From Paraburkholderia ginsengiterrae (GTDB lineage: Bacteria; Pseudomonadota; Gammaproteobacteria; Burkholderiales; Burkholderiaceae), in the NCBI RefSeq assembly GCF_001645125.1, contig NZ_LXKA01000033.1:1-64000 (forward strand): a stretch of 64,000 nt of DNA. Reading direction: 5' to 3'. The notes beneath the pieces were generated by a model. That model did no database searches, was not told where the DNA came from, and saw only the letters and a program-made list of their open reading frames with translations. The position numbers and the translations under genes were made by a program. This document shows positions 18,171 to 27,316 of this stretch, one piece after another (positions within the stretch are counted from its first letter, which is position 1; every line of letters begins with the position of its first letter).

Positions 18171-19322
18171 TCAGAACCGGTGACGGATGCCGGTCGTCAC
18201 GAGAACCTGATTGCTGCCCGTGGAAGGCGCGGCGGTACCGTTGATCTGGATGATGTTGGTGCCGCGGCTGTTGTTAGCGCCGACCTGCGCCACGGCTTCC
18301 GCATATAGATCCGTACGCTTGGACAGCGAGTAGTCGGCCTGTAGCCCGAACTGGTTCCAGTGCGCTGCACCGGTGTTCGAATCGCCGGTGCCCGGCGTCG
18401 CACGCAACGCCTGAGTGTAGGTGTAGGCTGCGCCAAGCGCCAACGCAGGCGTCAGGTTGTAGCGTGCGTTGATCTCGTAGTTGTTGTAACGGTCCGAGAT
18501 ATCCGCGAGCTTGTCCTGGAAGCGGGTTTGCGTAAAGACTGCGCCCACCAGGAGCGGACCGAATGCATAGTTTCCGCCAAGACCCCAGGTGCGCACATTC
18601 TGAATGCCGTCCTCGAACACACCGCCCTGGATCGCGCCAGCGCTCTGGTTGGTGTTGATACCTTGGAACTGGCTATACGCGGCGCCCAGCTGGAAGCCGC
18701 CGTTCCGGTATCCCGCACCGACGCTGTAGGCCCGGTTATTGGCGAAGCCCGCCTGATTCGAGAAGCTATACGTGCCGCCCAGCGAGAAGCCGCTGTAGTT
18801 CGCGCTTTGGAACTTGATCGTGTTGTTGACGCTGACTGAAGAGTTGGCGTTGTCGTTGTCGTAGGGATGCGCGAAATACGTGCCGCCCCAGCTGCCGGTC
18901 GCGGTCAGCGGAGCCACATAATCGACGACCGAGTCGTACTGGCGGCCGAGCGTGACCGTACCGTATTCGTTGGACAGCCCCACGTAAGCCTGACGGTTGA
19001 ACAGCGTATTGGACGCCGCCAGGCCGCCGTTCGCGATGTTGAATCCGCTTTCGAGATTAAAGACCGCTTTCAGGCCGCCGCCCAGGTCTTCGGCCCCGCG
19101 CAGCCCCCAACGGCTCTGCTGGACATTGCCGCCGGTCATGCCGAACACGGCCTTGCCGCCCACGACACGACCGTCGGGTGTCAAGGTGGATTTGTCGCCG
19201 ACTTCGTTGCTGACATAGGTGAGCCCCGCATCAACAATGCCGTAAAGCGTGACACTGCTTTGCGCGTGCGCTGCGCACGCAAAAGTTGCCGTGACAGCGG
19301 TAGCAGTAATGATTTTCTTCAT
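18171..19322 (-). CDS. Gram-negative porin (OmpC/OpcP-like)
   Basis: 383-residue outer membrane porin. A signal peptide MKKIITATAVTATFACAAHA precedes the mature start QSSVTLYGIVDAGLTYV, the hallmark of betaproteobacterial trimeric porins. The family-typical WGLRGAEDLGGGLKAVFNLE and VTLGRQYDSV (loop 3 region) follow, and the chain ends TTGIRHRF with the terminal Phe needed for BAM assembly. Convergent with the AI-2E gene and divergent from a LysR regulator 461 bp away. Confidence 0.92.
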   Translation of the reverse strand: MKKIITATAVTATFACAAHAQSSVTLYGIVDAGLTYVSNEVGDKSTLTPDGRVVGGKAVFGMTGGNVQQSRWGLRGAEDLGGGLKAVFNLESGFNIANGGLAASNTLFNRQAYVGLSNEYGTVTLGRQYDSVVDYVAPLTATGSWGGTYFAHPYDNDNANSSVSVNNTIKFQSANYSGFSLGGTYSFSNQAGFANNRAYSVGAGYRNGGFQLGAAYSQFQGINTNQSAGAIQGGVFEDGIQNVRTWGLGGNYAFGPLLVGAVFTQTRFQDKLADISDRYNNYEINARYNLTPALALGAAYTYTQALRATPGTGDSNTGAAHWNQFGLQADYSLSKRTDLYAEAVAQVGANNSRGTNIIQINGTAAPSTGSNQVLVTTGIRHRF

Positions 19323-19783
19323 GTAATTACCCTGGCGTTAAATCTTAAAATTCAGTTGACGACATGGCTCGAGCGCCTCCGAGACCATCATGCACCTGCC
19401 CCGTTCCATTTAAATCAACGTGGAATACAAGCTATATGTGCAAGCCGAATTCTAGATTCCCGATCTCCCCAGCACCCGGATAAATACCTGCAAAAGTATT
19501 TTTGACTTTATTTTAAGACGGCGTCACGAGCCAAGCACAAGTCACGCGTGACAACGTCTGTGAAAGATTGTCAGATCATCTGACCGGGCGCTCCAATTGA
19601 GTTCACCGTTGCTGATCCCCAACAAAACAAATCCCCCCCTTTTTTTGAGAGGAAATTGCCGATACCCTGCATCGCCCAAATAGATTTCACTCATTCTTAT
19701 TGATAATCCATACGCCACGACATACTTTGATTACCTCACCCTTGAATCCGTCATTCTCATATTTTTAGCGTGTTGGTAAAATC
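19323..19783. other. AT-rich divergent intergenic region (porin / LysR)
   Basis: No gene seen. The stretch is clearly AT-richer than its surroundings, as expected for a divergent promoter region. It contains two perfect dyads listed separately and a C8-T7 tract around 19636-19648. No promoter could be assigned with confidence. Confidence 0.6.
19541..19583. promoter_or_regulatory. two candidate operator dyads upstream of porin and LysR
   Basis: GTCACGCGTGAC (19541-19552) is a perfect 12-bp palindrome, and TCAGAT-C-ATCTGA (19571-19583) is a perfect dyad with one central base. Both sit in the divergent gap, about 220-260 bp from the porin start. Binding protein unknown; the adjacent LysR protein is a candidate. 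Confidence 0.4.
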
Positions 19784-20719
19784 ATGAATCAGCTTCAGGC
19801 CATGCGGGTTTTTATAAACATCGCTGAAACCATGTCATTCGGTCAGGCCGCGGCCAATCTCCGCATTTCAAACGCAATGGTCACGCGTTATCTTGAGCAG
19901 CTTGAAGCTCATCTCAATACCAGGCTTGTCAATCGCAATACGCGCAGCCTCTCGCTCACTGAGGAGGGCGAGATATATTCAAGGGGTTGCCGCAACATAC
20001 TCGACGAAATCGAGGAAATCGAACTGGTTGCGATTCGCGGCACTACCGAACCTTCCGGCACCTTGAGGATAGCGGCCGGCGCCTCCTTCTCACTGTCCAA
20101 TCTGACACCGTTGCTGCAGGAATATCGTCAGCGGTATCCGAACGTCAAACTTGCACTCACACTCCTCCATCAACACGTCGATTTCGTGAAAGAAGGCTTC
20201 GACGTCGGTATCGTCCTCCCCAAACAGATCAGCGGCACGACCATGATCAAACGCACATTGCTGAGTGTGCGTCCGATTGCAGTCGCTTCTCCCGGCTATC
20301 TCGCGGCGAAAGGTTTGCCGTCGAAACCGTCGGATCTGACTACCCACACGTTCCTCGCACTCGCTTCAGGCTCGCATGACGGCGAATGGGTGTTTGTCGC
20401 GCCCGACAAGCGTGAGCGCCGCGTGACGCTGGAGGCGGCGCTGGTGGTCAACAACGCCCTGATGCTGCGGCAAACCGCACTCGCCGGCATGGGCGTGGCG
20501 GTATTGCCAGAAAATCAGGTGCTGGCCGATTTGCGCGAGGGGGCGCTCATGCAACTCCTGCCGGACTACGGCATTGCTAATGCTGACAAGGAACTGGCGC
20601 TCGTCTACGCGGATCGCCGCCACATCTCCGCGAAAACCCGCTCGTTCGTCGATTTTTCGGTCGAATGGTTTCGCGCCAATGCCGATCGTCTGACCACCAC
20701 GGCATCAGCAAGCCGCTAA
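19784..20719 (+). CDS. LysR-family transcriptional regulator
   Basis: 311 residues with an N-terminal winged helix-turn-helix (MNQLQAMRVFINIAETMSFGQAAANLRISNAMVTRYLEQLE) split by the typical LysR spacing, followed by a periplasmic-binding-like effector domain (PSGTLRIAAGASFSLSNLTPLL). It belongs to the CrgA/DsdC-like group that begins MNQLQAMRVF. No strong Shine-Dalgarno sequence is seen. It may control the divergent porin or the downstream monooxygenase; the sequence does not decide between them. Confidence 0.9.
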   Translation: MNQLQAMRVFINIAETMSFGQAAANLRISNAMVTRYLEQLEAHLNTRLVNRNTRSLSLTEEGEIYSRGCRNILDEIEEIELVAIRGTTEPSGTLRIAAGASFSLSNLTPLLQEYRQRYPNVKLALTLLHQHVDFVKEGFDVGIVLPKQISGTTMIKRTLLSVRPIAVASPGYLAAKGLPSKPSDLTTHTFLALASGSHDGEWVFVAPDKRERRVTLEAALVVNNALMLRQTALAGMGVAVLPENQVLADLREGALMQLLPDYGIANADKELALVYADRRHISAKTRSFVDFSVEWFRANADRLTTTASASR

Positions 20720-20861
20720 TCCGTGTCGCCGCGCCCGGCGCCTTGTACCCAAAATGAGGACAGCGCGGCGCACACCCTCCTTCATACTTCGTTATCGATT
20801 CGCCCCGCCTGTCGTCAAGCGCGAAACTGCGCCGGTGGGCGAATTCCCGGCATCGAAGATC

Positions 20862-21108
20862 GAGCTTTGCATTGGACCAGAGTAAGGCGCGTTGCGTGGG
20901 ACTGGAGTAAGCGCTAAAGCGCGAACTCCAGTCGACAGCTAAAGCGCCAACTCTGGTCGAGCTTTGCATGGGACCAGAGTAAGGCGCTAAAGCGCCAACT
21001 CTGGTCGACAGCTTTGCATGGGATCGGAGTAAGTGCTGAAGCACTAACTCCGATCGACAGCTTTGCATGGGATCGGAGTAAGTGCTGAAGCACTAACTCC
21101 GATCGACA
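20862..21108 (+). repeat. cluster of covarying hairpin repeats (about 50-bp units)
   Basis: Units 21011-21059 and 21060-21108 are identical 49-mers beginning GCTTTGCATGGGATCGGAGT. Unit 20961-21010 (50 bp) has the same linker GCTTTGCATGG but different stem bases, and diverged or partial units occupy 20862-20960. Each full unit folds as a 9-bp outer stem, a small internal loop, a 4-5-bp inner stem and a TGAA or TAAA tetraloop. Stem bases change in compensatory pairs (GATCGGAGT/ACTCCGATC, GACCAGAGT/ACTCTGGTC, ACTGGAGT/ACTCCAGT). The last unit ends 10 nt before the monooxygenase start, next to its AGGAGA ribosome site. Confidence 0.9.
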
Positions 21109-21118
21109 GGAGACACGC

Positions 21119-22846
21119 ATGAACCGCCCCTTCAAACCTTATCCGTTTTCGCCACGCCACTACGAGGGCGTCGTGCCCCCGTTGGCAGACGGGCGCGACC
21201 CTGTCAGACGATCCGTGGCGATCGTCGGCGGCGGTCCGGTCGGCATGACGCTGGCGCTCACCCTGGCCCGCCGGGGGGTGCACGCCGTGCTGATCGAAGC
21301 CGACGACGGCGTATGCACCGGCAGCCGCGCGATCTGCATCTCGCGGCGCAGTCTGGAGATCTTCAAGCGCCTTGGCGCCGTGCAGGGCTTCCTCGAGAAA
21401 GGCTTGCCTTGGACCGGCGGCCGCAGCTTCTATCGCGACGCCGAAGTGTTCCGCTTCGCCATGCATCAGGACGACGAACAATCTCTGCCGCCGATGATCA
21501 ACATCGCGCAATATCAGATCGAACAATTGCTGCTCGACGAAGTAGAACGGCATGCCGATCTGATTGACGTCCGCTGGCAGACCCGCGTAACCGGCATCGA
21601 ACAGCAGCCAGCCGCAAGCGGCACAGGAGGCGCGACACTCACGTTGCGCACCGGTGACACCGCGTGGCAGATGGAGGCCGACTGGGTGGTCGCCTGCGAT
21701 GGCGGGCGCAGCACGATTCGTGAGGCGCTCGGCCTCAAGCTCGCCGGCACCACGTACGAAGGCCGCTATGTGATTGTCGATATCGAACTGGACAGCACGC
21801 GCGCCACGGAACGGCTCGCTTATTTCGATCCACCGTCCAATCCCGGCTCGACCGTACTGGTGCACAAGCAGCCTGACAACGTCTGGCGCATCGACTATCA
21901 GTTGCGCGACGACGAAGATCCCGAAGCCGCCGTGAAACCCGAAAACGTCATGCCACGCGTGCAGAGCTTGCTCGACTCGATGAACGAAACCGGCGACTGG
22001 TCACCGATCTGGATCACCGTCTACAAGGCCAACGCGCTGACGCTCGAGCGCTATCGCCATGGCTCGGTGCTGTTCGCGGGCGACGCCGCGCATCTGGTGC
22101 CGATCTTCGGCGTGCGCGGCGCCAACTCCGGCATCGACGACGCGGACAATCTCGGCTGGAAACTCGCTTGCGTCGTGAACGGCGTGGCGTCGGCGGAGCT
22201 GCTCGACAGTTACAGCGACGAGCGCGTGTACGCGGCGCGTGAGAATCTGAGCTACGGCATGAAGAGCACGGAGTTCATGGCGCCGCCCTCATTCGCCTTC
22301 GACCTGATGCGTACCGCCGTGCTCAGTCTCGCCGAGCGTCACGCGGCGGTGCGCCCGTTGATCAATCCACGGCAGACGCATGCGATCGCCTATCTGCAGT
22401 CGCCGCTTAACGATGCCTCGACCGATGTAGCGGGCGCATTCAGCCACGGTCCGGCACCTGGCACGGTTCTGCCGGAATGCCGGCTGAAAGGCGTGGAGAA
22501 CGGCGCGAGCGTCGACATCCATCTCACGGATCTGCTCGAGCCGTGCTTTACCGCGCTGCGCTTTACCCCGCACGCCGACGCGCACGAGGATACCGCCTGG
22601 CAGCAGTTGCAGAAAGCGCTCGCGGAACACGGCATTCCGTTCAAAGCCGTGACGCTGACGCGTAACGCGACATCGGGCGCCGCAGGCTCACACGCAATCG
22701 ACCCCGCCGGCCGCCTGCACGACCTGTTCGACGCCACCCCCGGCACGGTCTATCTGATCCGGCCCGACGGCCACGTACTCGCGCGCTGGCGCGACGGCAG
22801 CGCTGCGGGCGTGCAACGCGCCATTCGCATGGCGTTGACGAACTAA
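21119..22846 (+). CDS. FAD-dependent aromatic hydroxylase (PheA/TfdB/MhpA-like)
   Basis: 575-residue flavoprotein monooxygenase. FAD-binding motif VAIVGGGPVGMTLALTLARR near residues 36-55, the DG motif WVVACDGGRSTIRE, and the GD motif VLFAGDAAHLVPIFGVRGAN, then a C-terminal thioredoxin-like domain (GTVYLIRPDGHVLARW). This order is that of class A aromatic hydroxylases such as 3-(3-hydroxyphenyl)propionate hydroxylase; the substrate cannot be told. AGGAG lies 8 nt before the ATG, directly after the hairpin repeats. Followed 18 bp later by a DUF2783 gene, a pairing that suggests an accessory role. Confidence 0.87.
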   Translation: MNRPFKPYPFSPRHYEGVVPPLADGRDPVRRSVAIVGGGPVGMTLALTLARRGVHAVLIEADDGVCTGSRAICISRRSLEIFKRLGAVQGFLEKGLPWTGGRSFYRDAEVFRFAMHQDDEQSLPPMINIAQYQIEQLLLDEVERHADLIDVRWQTRVTGIEQQPAASGTGGATLTLRTGDTAWQMEADWVVACDGGRSTIREALGLKLAGTTYEGRYVIVDIELDSTRATERLAYFDPPSNPGSTVLVHKQPDNVWRIDYQLRDDEDPEAAVKPENVMPRVQSLLDSMNETGDWSPIWITVYKANALTLERYRHGSVLFAGDAAHLVPIFGVRGANSGIDDADNLGWKLACVVNGVASAELLDSYSDERVYAARENLSYGMKSTEFMAPPSFAFDLMRTAVLSLAERHAAVRPLINPRQTHAIAYLQSPLNDASTDVAGAFSHGPAPGTVLPECRLKGVENGASVDIHLTDLLEPCFTALRFTPHADAHEDTAWQQLQKALAEHGIPFKAVTLTRNATSGAAGSHAIDPAGRLHDLFDATPGTVYLIRPDGHVLARWRDGSAAGVQRAIRMALTN

Positions 22847-22864
22847 CCTTGGGAGCCCCGAACC

Positions 22865-23059
22865 ATGACCGATAGCGATCTCGATCTCGTCTACACGACG
22901 CTCTGCAAGACTCTCACTGCCGCAGGCGAAGCGCAGGCGCCACTCTATCTGGCCCGTCTGGCGATGCTGTGCATGACCGAACTCGACAATCCGCAGCGCG
23001 CGTTGTCGTTGATTGAGGCGGCGCGATTGCCGGTAGTCGCGCCTACGCCCGCAGCATAA
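22865..23059 (+). CDS. DUF2783 domain protein
   Basis: 64-residue protein, MTDSDLDLVYTTLCKTLTAA, followed by a helical segment LYLARLAMLCMTELDNP. Small DUF2783 proteins are typically found next to FAD-dependent hydroxylases; function unknown. GGGAG lies about 9 nt before the ATG and the gene is 18 bp after the monooxygenase, so the two are almost certainly co-transcribed. Confidence 0.78.
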   Translation: MTDSDLDLVYTTLCKTLTAAGEAQAPLYLARLAMLCMTELDNPQRALSLIEAARLPVVAPTPAA

Positions 23060-23129
23060 GGCGCTGATACATCGCCGTGCGTGCCGTAGCGCGCCAGCGG
23101 AGTGTGTCCCACCAGCGCCTGATTCCGCT

Positions 23130-24113
23130 TCATTGCTTCGGATACAGACCCAGCGTGCTCGCATGCAGACGCGCGAGGCCAAGCAGTGCGTCCGTGTACG
23201 GCGTGGCCACCGCCGTCAGTTGCCCCAGTTCGCTCACCGCGCTCACCAGCGCGTCGAGTTCGACCGCTTTACCCGCCTGCACGTCCTGCAGCATCGAAGT
23301 TTTCATCGCGCCGAGTTTGAGCGTGACCGCGTGCCGGTCTTCAGGTGCCTGCTCAATCGGAATCCCGAAGCGCGCGCCGATTTCCTTCGCTTCCAGCATG
23401 ATGCTCGTCACGAAGTTGCGCGCCAGTTCGTCACTGAGAATCCGGTCGGTGGTCGCGCCGGTGATGGCGCTGATCGGATTCATCGTCATGTTGCCCCACA
23501 GCTTGTACCAGACGTCCCGCTGAATCTGCGCCGACATCGACGCATTGAAGCCCGCCGCCACGAGCGTCGCCGTCAGCGTGGCGACGCGTTCGCTCGCCTG
23601 CCCGGAGGCTTCGCCGATAATGAGCCCGTTGCCCTGGTGATGCTTGATGACCCCCGGCGCCTCGACGAGGCAACTGGCATGCACCACGCAACCGACCGTC
23701 TGCGCGGTCGGAATCGCGGCGGCAATCGCGCCGTCAGGATCGATCGACTTCAGGCGTTGGCCGGCGAAGTCTCTGCCGAGTCCGTCACAGAACCACCATG
23801 GCACGCCGTTCATCGCGGTTAGCACGATCGTCTTCGCATTCAGCAACGGGGCGATATGCGCGGCCACCGAGGCCATGGCCGGCCCCTTGACGGCCACCAC
23901 GACGAGATCCTGCACACCAAGGTCCGCGGGCTTATCGCTCGCGTTCACCTGCACGGCATGCGTGACGCCGCCTTCGATCAACCGCAGGCCGTGCTCGTGC
24001 AGCGCGCCGAGCGTGTCGCCGCGCGCCACCACGCTGACTTCGTGGCCTGCCTGCGCGAGCTTCACGCCGATCCAGCCGCCGATGGCGCCCGCGCCGTAAA
24101 TACAGACTTTCAT
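23130..24113 (-). CDS. 2-dehydropantoate 2-reductase family protein (ApbA/PanE)
   Basis: 327-residue NADPH-dependent ketopantoate reductase-like enzyme. Rossmann motif IYGAGAIGGWIGVKLAQAGH at the N-terminus, a C-terminal domain containing VWYKLWGNMTMNPISAIT with the expected catalytic Lys, and AKEIGARFGIPIE near the end. It lies 4 bp after a class II aldolase gene, not beside panB or panC, so it may reduce another 2-oxo acid rather than serve pantothenate synthesis. Confidence 0.85.
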   Translation of the reverse strand: MKVCIYGAGAIGGWIGVKLAQAGHEVSVVARGDTLGALHEHGLRLIEGGVTHAVQVNASDKPADLGVQDLVVVAVKGPAMASVAAHIAPLLNAKTIVLTAMNGVPWWFCDGLGRDFAGQRLKSIDPDGAIAAAIPTAQTVGCVVHASCLVEAPGVIKHHQGNGLIIGEASGQASERVATLTATLVAAGFNASMSAQIQRDVWYKLWGNMTMNPISAITGATTDRILSDELARNFVTSIMLEAKEIGARFGIPIEQAPEDRHAVTLKLGAMKTSMLQDVQAGKAVELDALVSAVSELGQLTAVATPYTDALLGLARLHASTLGLYPKQ

Positions 24114-24117
24114 TGTT

Positions 24118-24909
24118 TCAATCCTTGTAACTTGCATCGATGCGGTCCACCCGCCGCACCAGCGCGTCGAACACGTCCTGCCCCGCGCCGTGGCGCGGAT
24201 CGAACTGCAACGCGTCGCGCGAGCAGCGAATCGCCACGTCTTCCGGCACCGGCCGGGCACGGCCCATGGCGAAGGTCGCCATCTGGATCTCGCAGGCGCG
24301 GTTGAGCGTCCATAGAACCGCGAAAGTTTGCGGCAAGGTCTGGCCCCAAGCAAGCAGGCCATGATTGCGCAAGATCACCGCCTGCTTGTCGCCGATATGT
24401 TCGATAAGGCGCGGGCCTTCCTCGGCATGCACCGTGATGCCCTCGAAATCGTGATACGCAATCCGGTCGTGCAACTGCGCGCTATAGAAGTTGGTCTGCT
24501 GCAAACCGTCTTCCAGACAGGCAACCGCGACGCCCGCCGTGGTGTGGGTGTGCATCACGCAGTGCGCGTCGGGCAAGCCCTCGTGAATCGCCGCATGCAC
24601 GACGAAGCCCGCCGGATTCACCGGATACTGCGAGTGATCGAGCACGCGCCCGCGCGCATCGATCTTCACGAGATTGCTCGCCGTCACCTCGCTGTAGTGC
24701 AGCCCGAACGGGTTGATCAGGAATTGCCGCTCGCCGCCGCTCACGCTGGCCGGAACGCGCAGCGTGATGTGGTTGTAGATCATCTCGGTCCAGCCGAGCA
24801 TGTCGAAGATGCGATAGCACGCCGCGAGTTGCACACGCGCCTGCCATTCGTCCGGATGCATCGCGTGGGTCTTCGGCGCGCCAGGCGCCGGCTGGTCGAG
24901 GGTGCTCAT
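24118..24909 (-). CDS. class II aldolase/adducin family protein
   Basis: 263-residue metal-dependent aldolase-like protein. YNHITLRVP at about residue 50 and the metal-binding HCVMHTHTTAG in the middle are typical, with LRNHGLLAWG near the C-terminus. ATG 24909 (MSTLDQPAPGAPK) is preferred because GGAG lies 6 nt before it; two further in-frame ATGs are at 24915 and 24921. In an apparent three-gene minus-strand unit with an aminotransferase upstream and a ketopantoate-reductase-like gene downstream. Substrate unknown. Confidence 0.85.
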   Translation of the reverse strand: MSTLDQPAPGAPKTHAMHPDEWQARVQLAACYRIFDMLGWTEMIYNHITLRVPASVSGGERQFLINPFGLHYSEVTASNLVKIDARGRVLDHSQYPVNPAGFVVHAAIHEGLPDAHCVMHTHTTAGVAVACLEDGLQQTNFYSAQLHDRIAYHDFEGITVHAEEGPRLIEHIGDKQAVILRNHGLLAWGQTLPQTFAVLWTLNRACEIQMATFAMGRARPVPEDVAIRCSRDALQFDPRHGAGQDVFDALVRRVDRIDASYKD

Positions 24910-24953
24910 CTGCATCTCCATGGTTATCGTTAAGCGAGTCACAATAGCCGTGC

Positions 24954-26153
24954 TTATGCGCCCGACACCACCGCCGCGATCGACGCCGCCACATACTCGG
25001 CGTTGCGCGCGTTCAGGCCGGCCACGCACATGCGCCCCGAGCGCAGCACGTACACCGCGTATTCGCTGCGCAAGCGCTCGACCTGGCTTTCGCTCAAACC
25101 GGTGTAGGTGAACATGCCGCGCTGCGCGATATAACGGGCGCGCATCACTTCATCGACACGACCGGCGAGTCCGGTGTGAATCGTTCCGCGCATGGCGAGA
25201 ATCCGTTCGCGCATCCCGGCGAGTTCCGCCTCCCACGAAGCGCGCAGCGACGCATCGGCCAGCACGTTGGCGACGAGCCGCGCGCCGTGGGTAGGCGGAT
25301 TGCTGTAGTTCGAGCGCACGGTCGACATCAGCTGGCCGAGCACGCGGCCGGCCTCTTCCGCGCTTTGGCACACCACGCTCAACGCGCCGACACGTTCGCC
25401 GTACAGCGAGAAATTCTTCGAGAACGAATTCGCGGCGATCACCGGAATGCCCGCTTCGGTGAGCAGCCGCACGCAGGCGGCGTCTTCCTCGAGACCAGCA
25501 CCGAAACCCTGGTAGGCCATGTCGACAAAGGCGATCAGCTTGCGGCGCTGCAATACCGGCACCAGTTCGGCCCATTGCGACGCGCTCAGATCGACGCCGG
25601 TCGGGTTGTGGCAGCACGCGTGCAGCAGCACGACGCTCTTTTCCGGCAAGCGGCCAATCGTCTCGATCATGTCGGCGAAACGCAAGCCGCCGGTCTGTTC
25701 GTCGTAGTACGGATAGGTATTGACCGTGAGCCCCGCGCCTTCGAAGACGACGCGGTGATTTTCCCAGCTCGGCTCGCTGATCCAGATCTGCGAGCCGGGG
25801 AAATAGCGCTTCAGGAAATCGGCGCCGACCTTGAGCGCGCCCGAGCCGCCGATGGTTTGCAGCGTGGCGATCCGGCCCGCCACGCGCGCTTCGCTGTTCG
25901 CGCCGAATACCAGCGCCTGAGCCGTGTCGCGATAGAGCGGCAGGCCCGCCATGGGCAGATACGAACGCGGGCCGATCGATTCGAGCAGCGCGCTCTCGGC
26001 GCGGCGCACGGCGTCCATGACGGGCAGCTTGCCGGCGTCGTCGAAATAGATGCCGATGCTCAGATTGACCTTGTTCGGGCGCGGGTCGAGTTGAAAGTCT
26101 TCGTTCAGGCTCAGAATCGGGTCGCCGGGGTAGGCGGGAATGTGTTCGAACAT
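24954..26153 (-). CDS. aromatic/aspartate aminotransferase (class I PLP)
   Basis: 399 residues, MFEHIPAYPGDPILSLNEDF, the start typical of AspC/TyrB-type enzymes. PLP lysine in NSFSKNFSLYGERVGALSVV; ACCHNPTGVD and the C-terminal SGRMCVAGLN with the substrate-carboxylate Arg are present. Length equals the family norm. Divergent from a LysR gene 197 bp away that may regulate it; the class II aldolase follows 44 bp downstream. Confidence 0.9.
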   Translation of the reverse strand: MFEHIPAYPGDPILSLNEDFQLDPRPNKVNLSIGIYFDDAGKLPVMDAVRRAESALLESIGPRSYLPMAGLPLYRDTAQALVFGANSEARVAGRIATLQTIGGSGALKVGADFLKRYFPGSQIWISEPSWENHRVVFEGAGLTVNTYPYYDEQTGGLRFADMIETIGRLPEKSVVLLHACCHNPTGVDLSASQWAELVPVLQRRKLIAFVDMAYQGFGAGLEEDAACVRLLTEAGIPVIAANSFSKNFSLYGERVGALSVVCQSAEEAGRVLGQLMSTVRSNYSNPPTHGARLVANVLADASLRASWEAELAGMRERILAMRGTIHTGLAGRVDEVMRARYIAQRGMFTYTGLSESQVERLRSEYAVYVLRSGRMCVAGLNARNAEYVAASIAAVVSGA

Positions 26154-26306
26154 GGCAATTCCTTGAATGGGGTCTCGGGGCGGCCTCGGTGCGATCTCGC
26201 TCGGTGCGATCTCGGTATGGCCTCGTGGCGAGCCGAAAGTCTAAGCGGGTTTGACGGCGTGCGTCGATTGGGACAAGTGTCAGTGAACGGCTCTCTGCAC
26301 ACAATC

Positions 26307-26324
26307 AATCGATTTTTCACGATT
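26307..26324. promoter_or_regulatory. candidate LysR dyad, aminotransferase / LysR gap
   Basis: AATCG-N8-CGATT in an AT-rich part of the divergent gap, 27 bp before the LysR start. Position fits autoregulation, but a dyad this short could occur by chance. Confidence 0.3.
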
Positions 26325-26350
26325 CGTTAGTTTTTCTTTAGAATCGCCCG

Positions 26351-27292
26351 ATGCCACTCACTCGCGCCACACTCCGCCAGTTCGAAGCATTTCTCGCCAT
26401 TGCCGATCTGCATAGCATCGGCGCGGCGGCGCAACGGCTCGGCCTGACCTCCTCGGCGGTCAGCCAGTTGCTCGCCGAGCTCGAAACCGAGCTCGGTTTT
26501 CGGCTGTTCGACCGGACCACGCGGCGCGTCAATCTGTCGAGCGCCGGGCAGGATTTTCTTTCGTCAGCGGAATCGGTGCTGCGCCATGTGCGCGCCGCCG
26601 CGCAATCGGCCGACGACATCCGCAACCGCGCCGCCGGCATCGTCCGCGTCGGCGCGCCACTGGTGCTGGCGGCCACCGCGTTGCCCGCCGCCATCGCCGA
26701 GTATGCGCGCGGCAAACCGAAGGTGGTCGTGCGCATTTGCGACACCGTGGTCGAGCAGCTGGTCGAGCGCGTGGAAAGCGGCGACGTGGATCTCGCGATC
26801 GGCCCCGACCGGCAAAGCGGCGCACGCGTACGCTGCGATCCGGCGTTTGCGAGCCCCTGGGTGATGTGGTGCGCGCCGAGCCATCCGTTGAGCGCGCGGC
26901 GACGTGTGCAGTGGACGCATCTGCGCGACGTGCCGATTGTCGCCACCGGCCGCGATCATGAGCGAGCGGTCGAGCAGATGCTTGCCAATCTGCCGGCGGA
27001 AGCCCGCATCATTCCGGTGGACGTGGTGGACAACGTAACCACGGCCTTCGGGATCGCCTCGCAGGGGCTCGCCGTCACGCTCGCGCCCGCCTACGTCGCG
27101 CCGCTGGCGCGCACCTTCGGGCTGGCGATGAAACGCATCGTCGATCCCGAGACCATCCGCGAAGTCTGCGTGTACCGTTCCACCGAGCGCGCGCTGTCGC
27201 CGCCCGCGGACGGTTTCGCGGATTTCCTGATGCCGTGGCTCAAACGCTGGGACCGCGAGACCCAGGCCGAGGCGCGGCCCAGGCGTGGATAA
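26351..27292 (+). CDS. LysR-family transcriptional regulator
   Basis: 313 residues. N-terminal helix-turn-helix (ATLRQFEAFLAIADLHSIGAAAQRLGLTSSAVSQLLAELE) and a substrate-binding domain (GIVRVGAPLVLAATALPAAI). Divergently transcribed from the aminotransferase-aldolase-reductase unit, which is its most likely target by position. Confidence 0.9.
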   Translation: MPLTRATLRQFEAFLAIADLHSIGAAAQRLGLTSSAVSQLLAELETELGFRLFDRTTRRVNLSSAGQDFLSSAESVLRHVRAAAQSADDIRNRAAGIVRVGAPLVLAATALPAAIAEYARGKPKVVVRICDTVVEQLVERVESGDVDLAIGPDRQSGARVRCDPAFASPWVMWCAPSHPLSARRRVQWTHLRDVPIVATGRDHERAVEQMLANLPAEARIIPVDVVDNVTTAFGIASQGLAVTLAPAYVAPLARTFGLAMKRIVDPETIREVCVYRSTERALSPPADGFADFLMPWLKRWDRETQAEARPRRG

Positions 27293-27316
27293 TGCGCGGC
27301 TGTCCGGCGCGCCGGA

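Noticed and set aside
20577-21068. minus-strand open frame with repeated SELVLQHLLRSHAKL peptide
   Set aside because: The peptide is only the translation of the hairpin repeats and runs antisense into the LysR gene; not a credible protein.
20862-21108. CRISPR array
   Set aside because: Units are directly tandem with no unique spacers, and the repeat bodies are long hairpins; no cas genes nearby.
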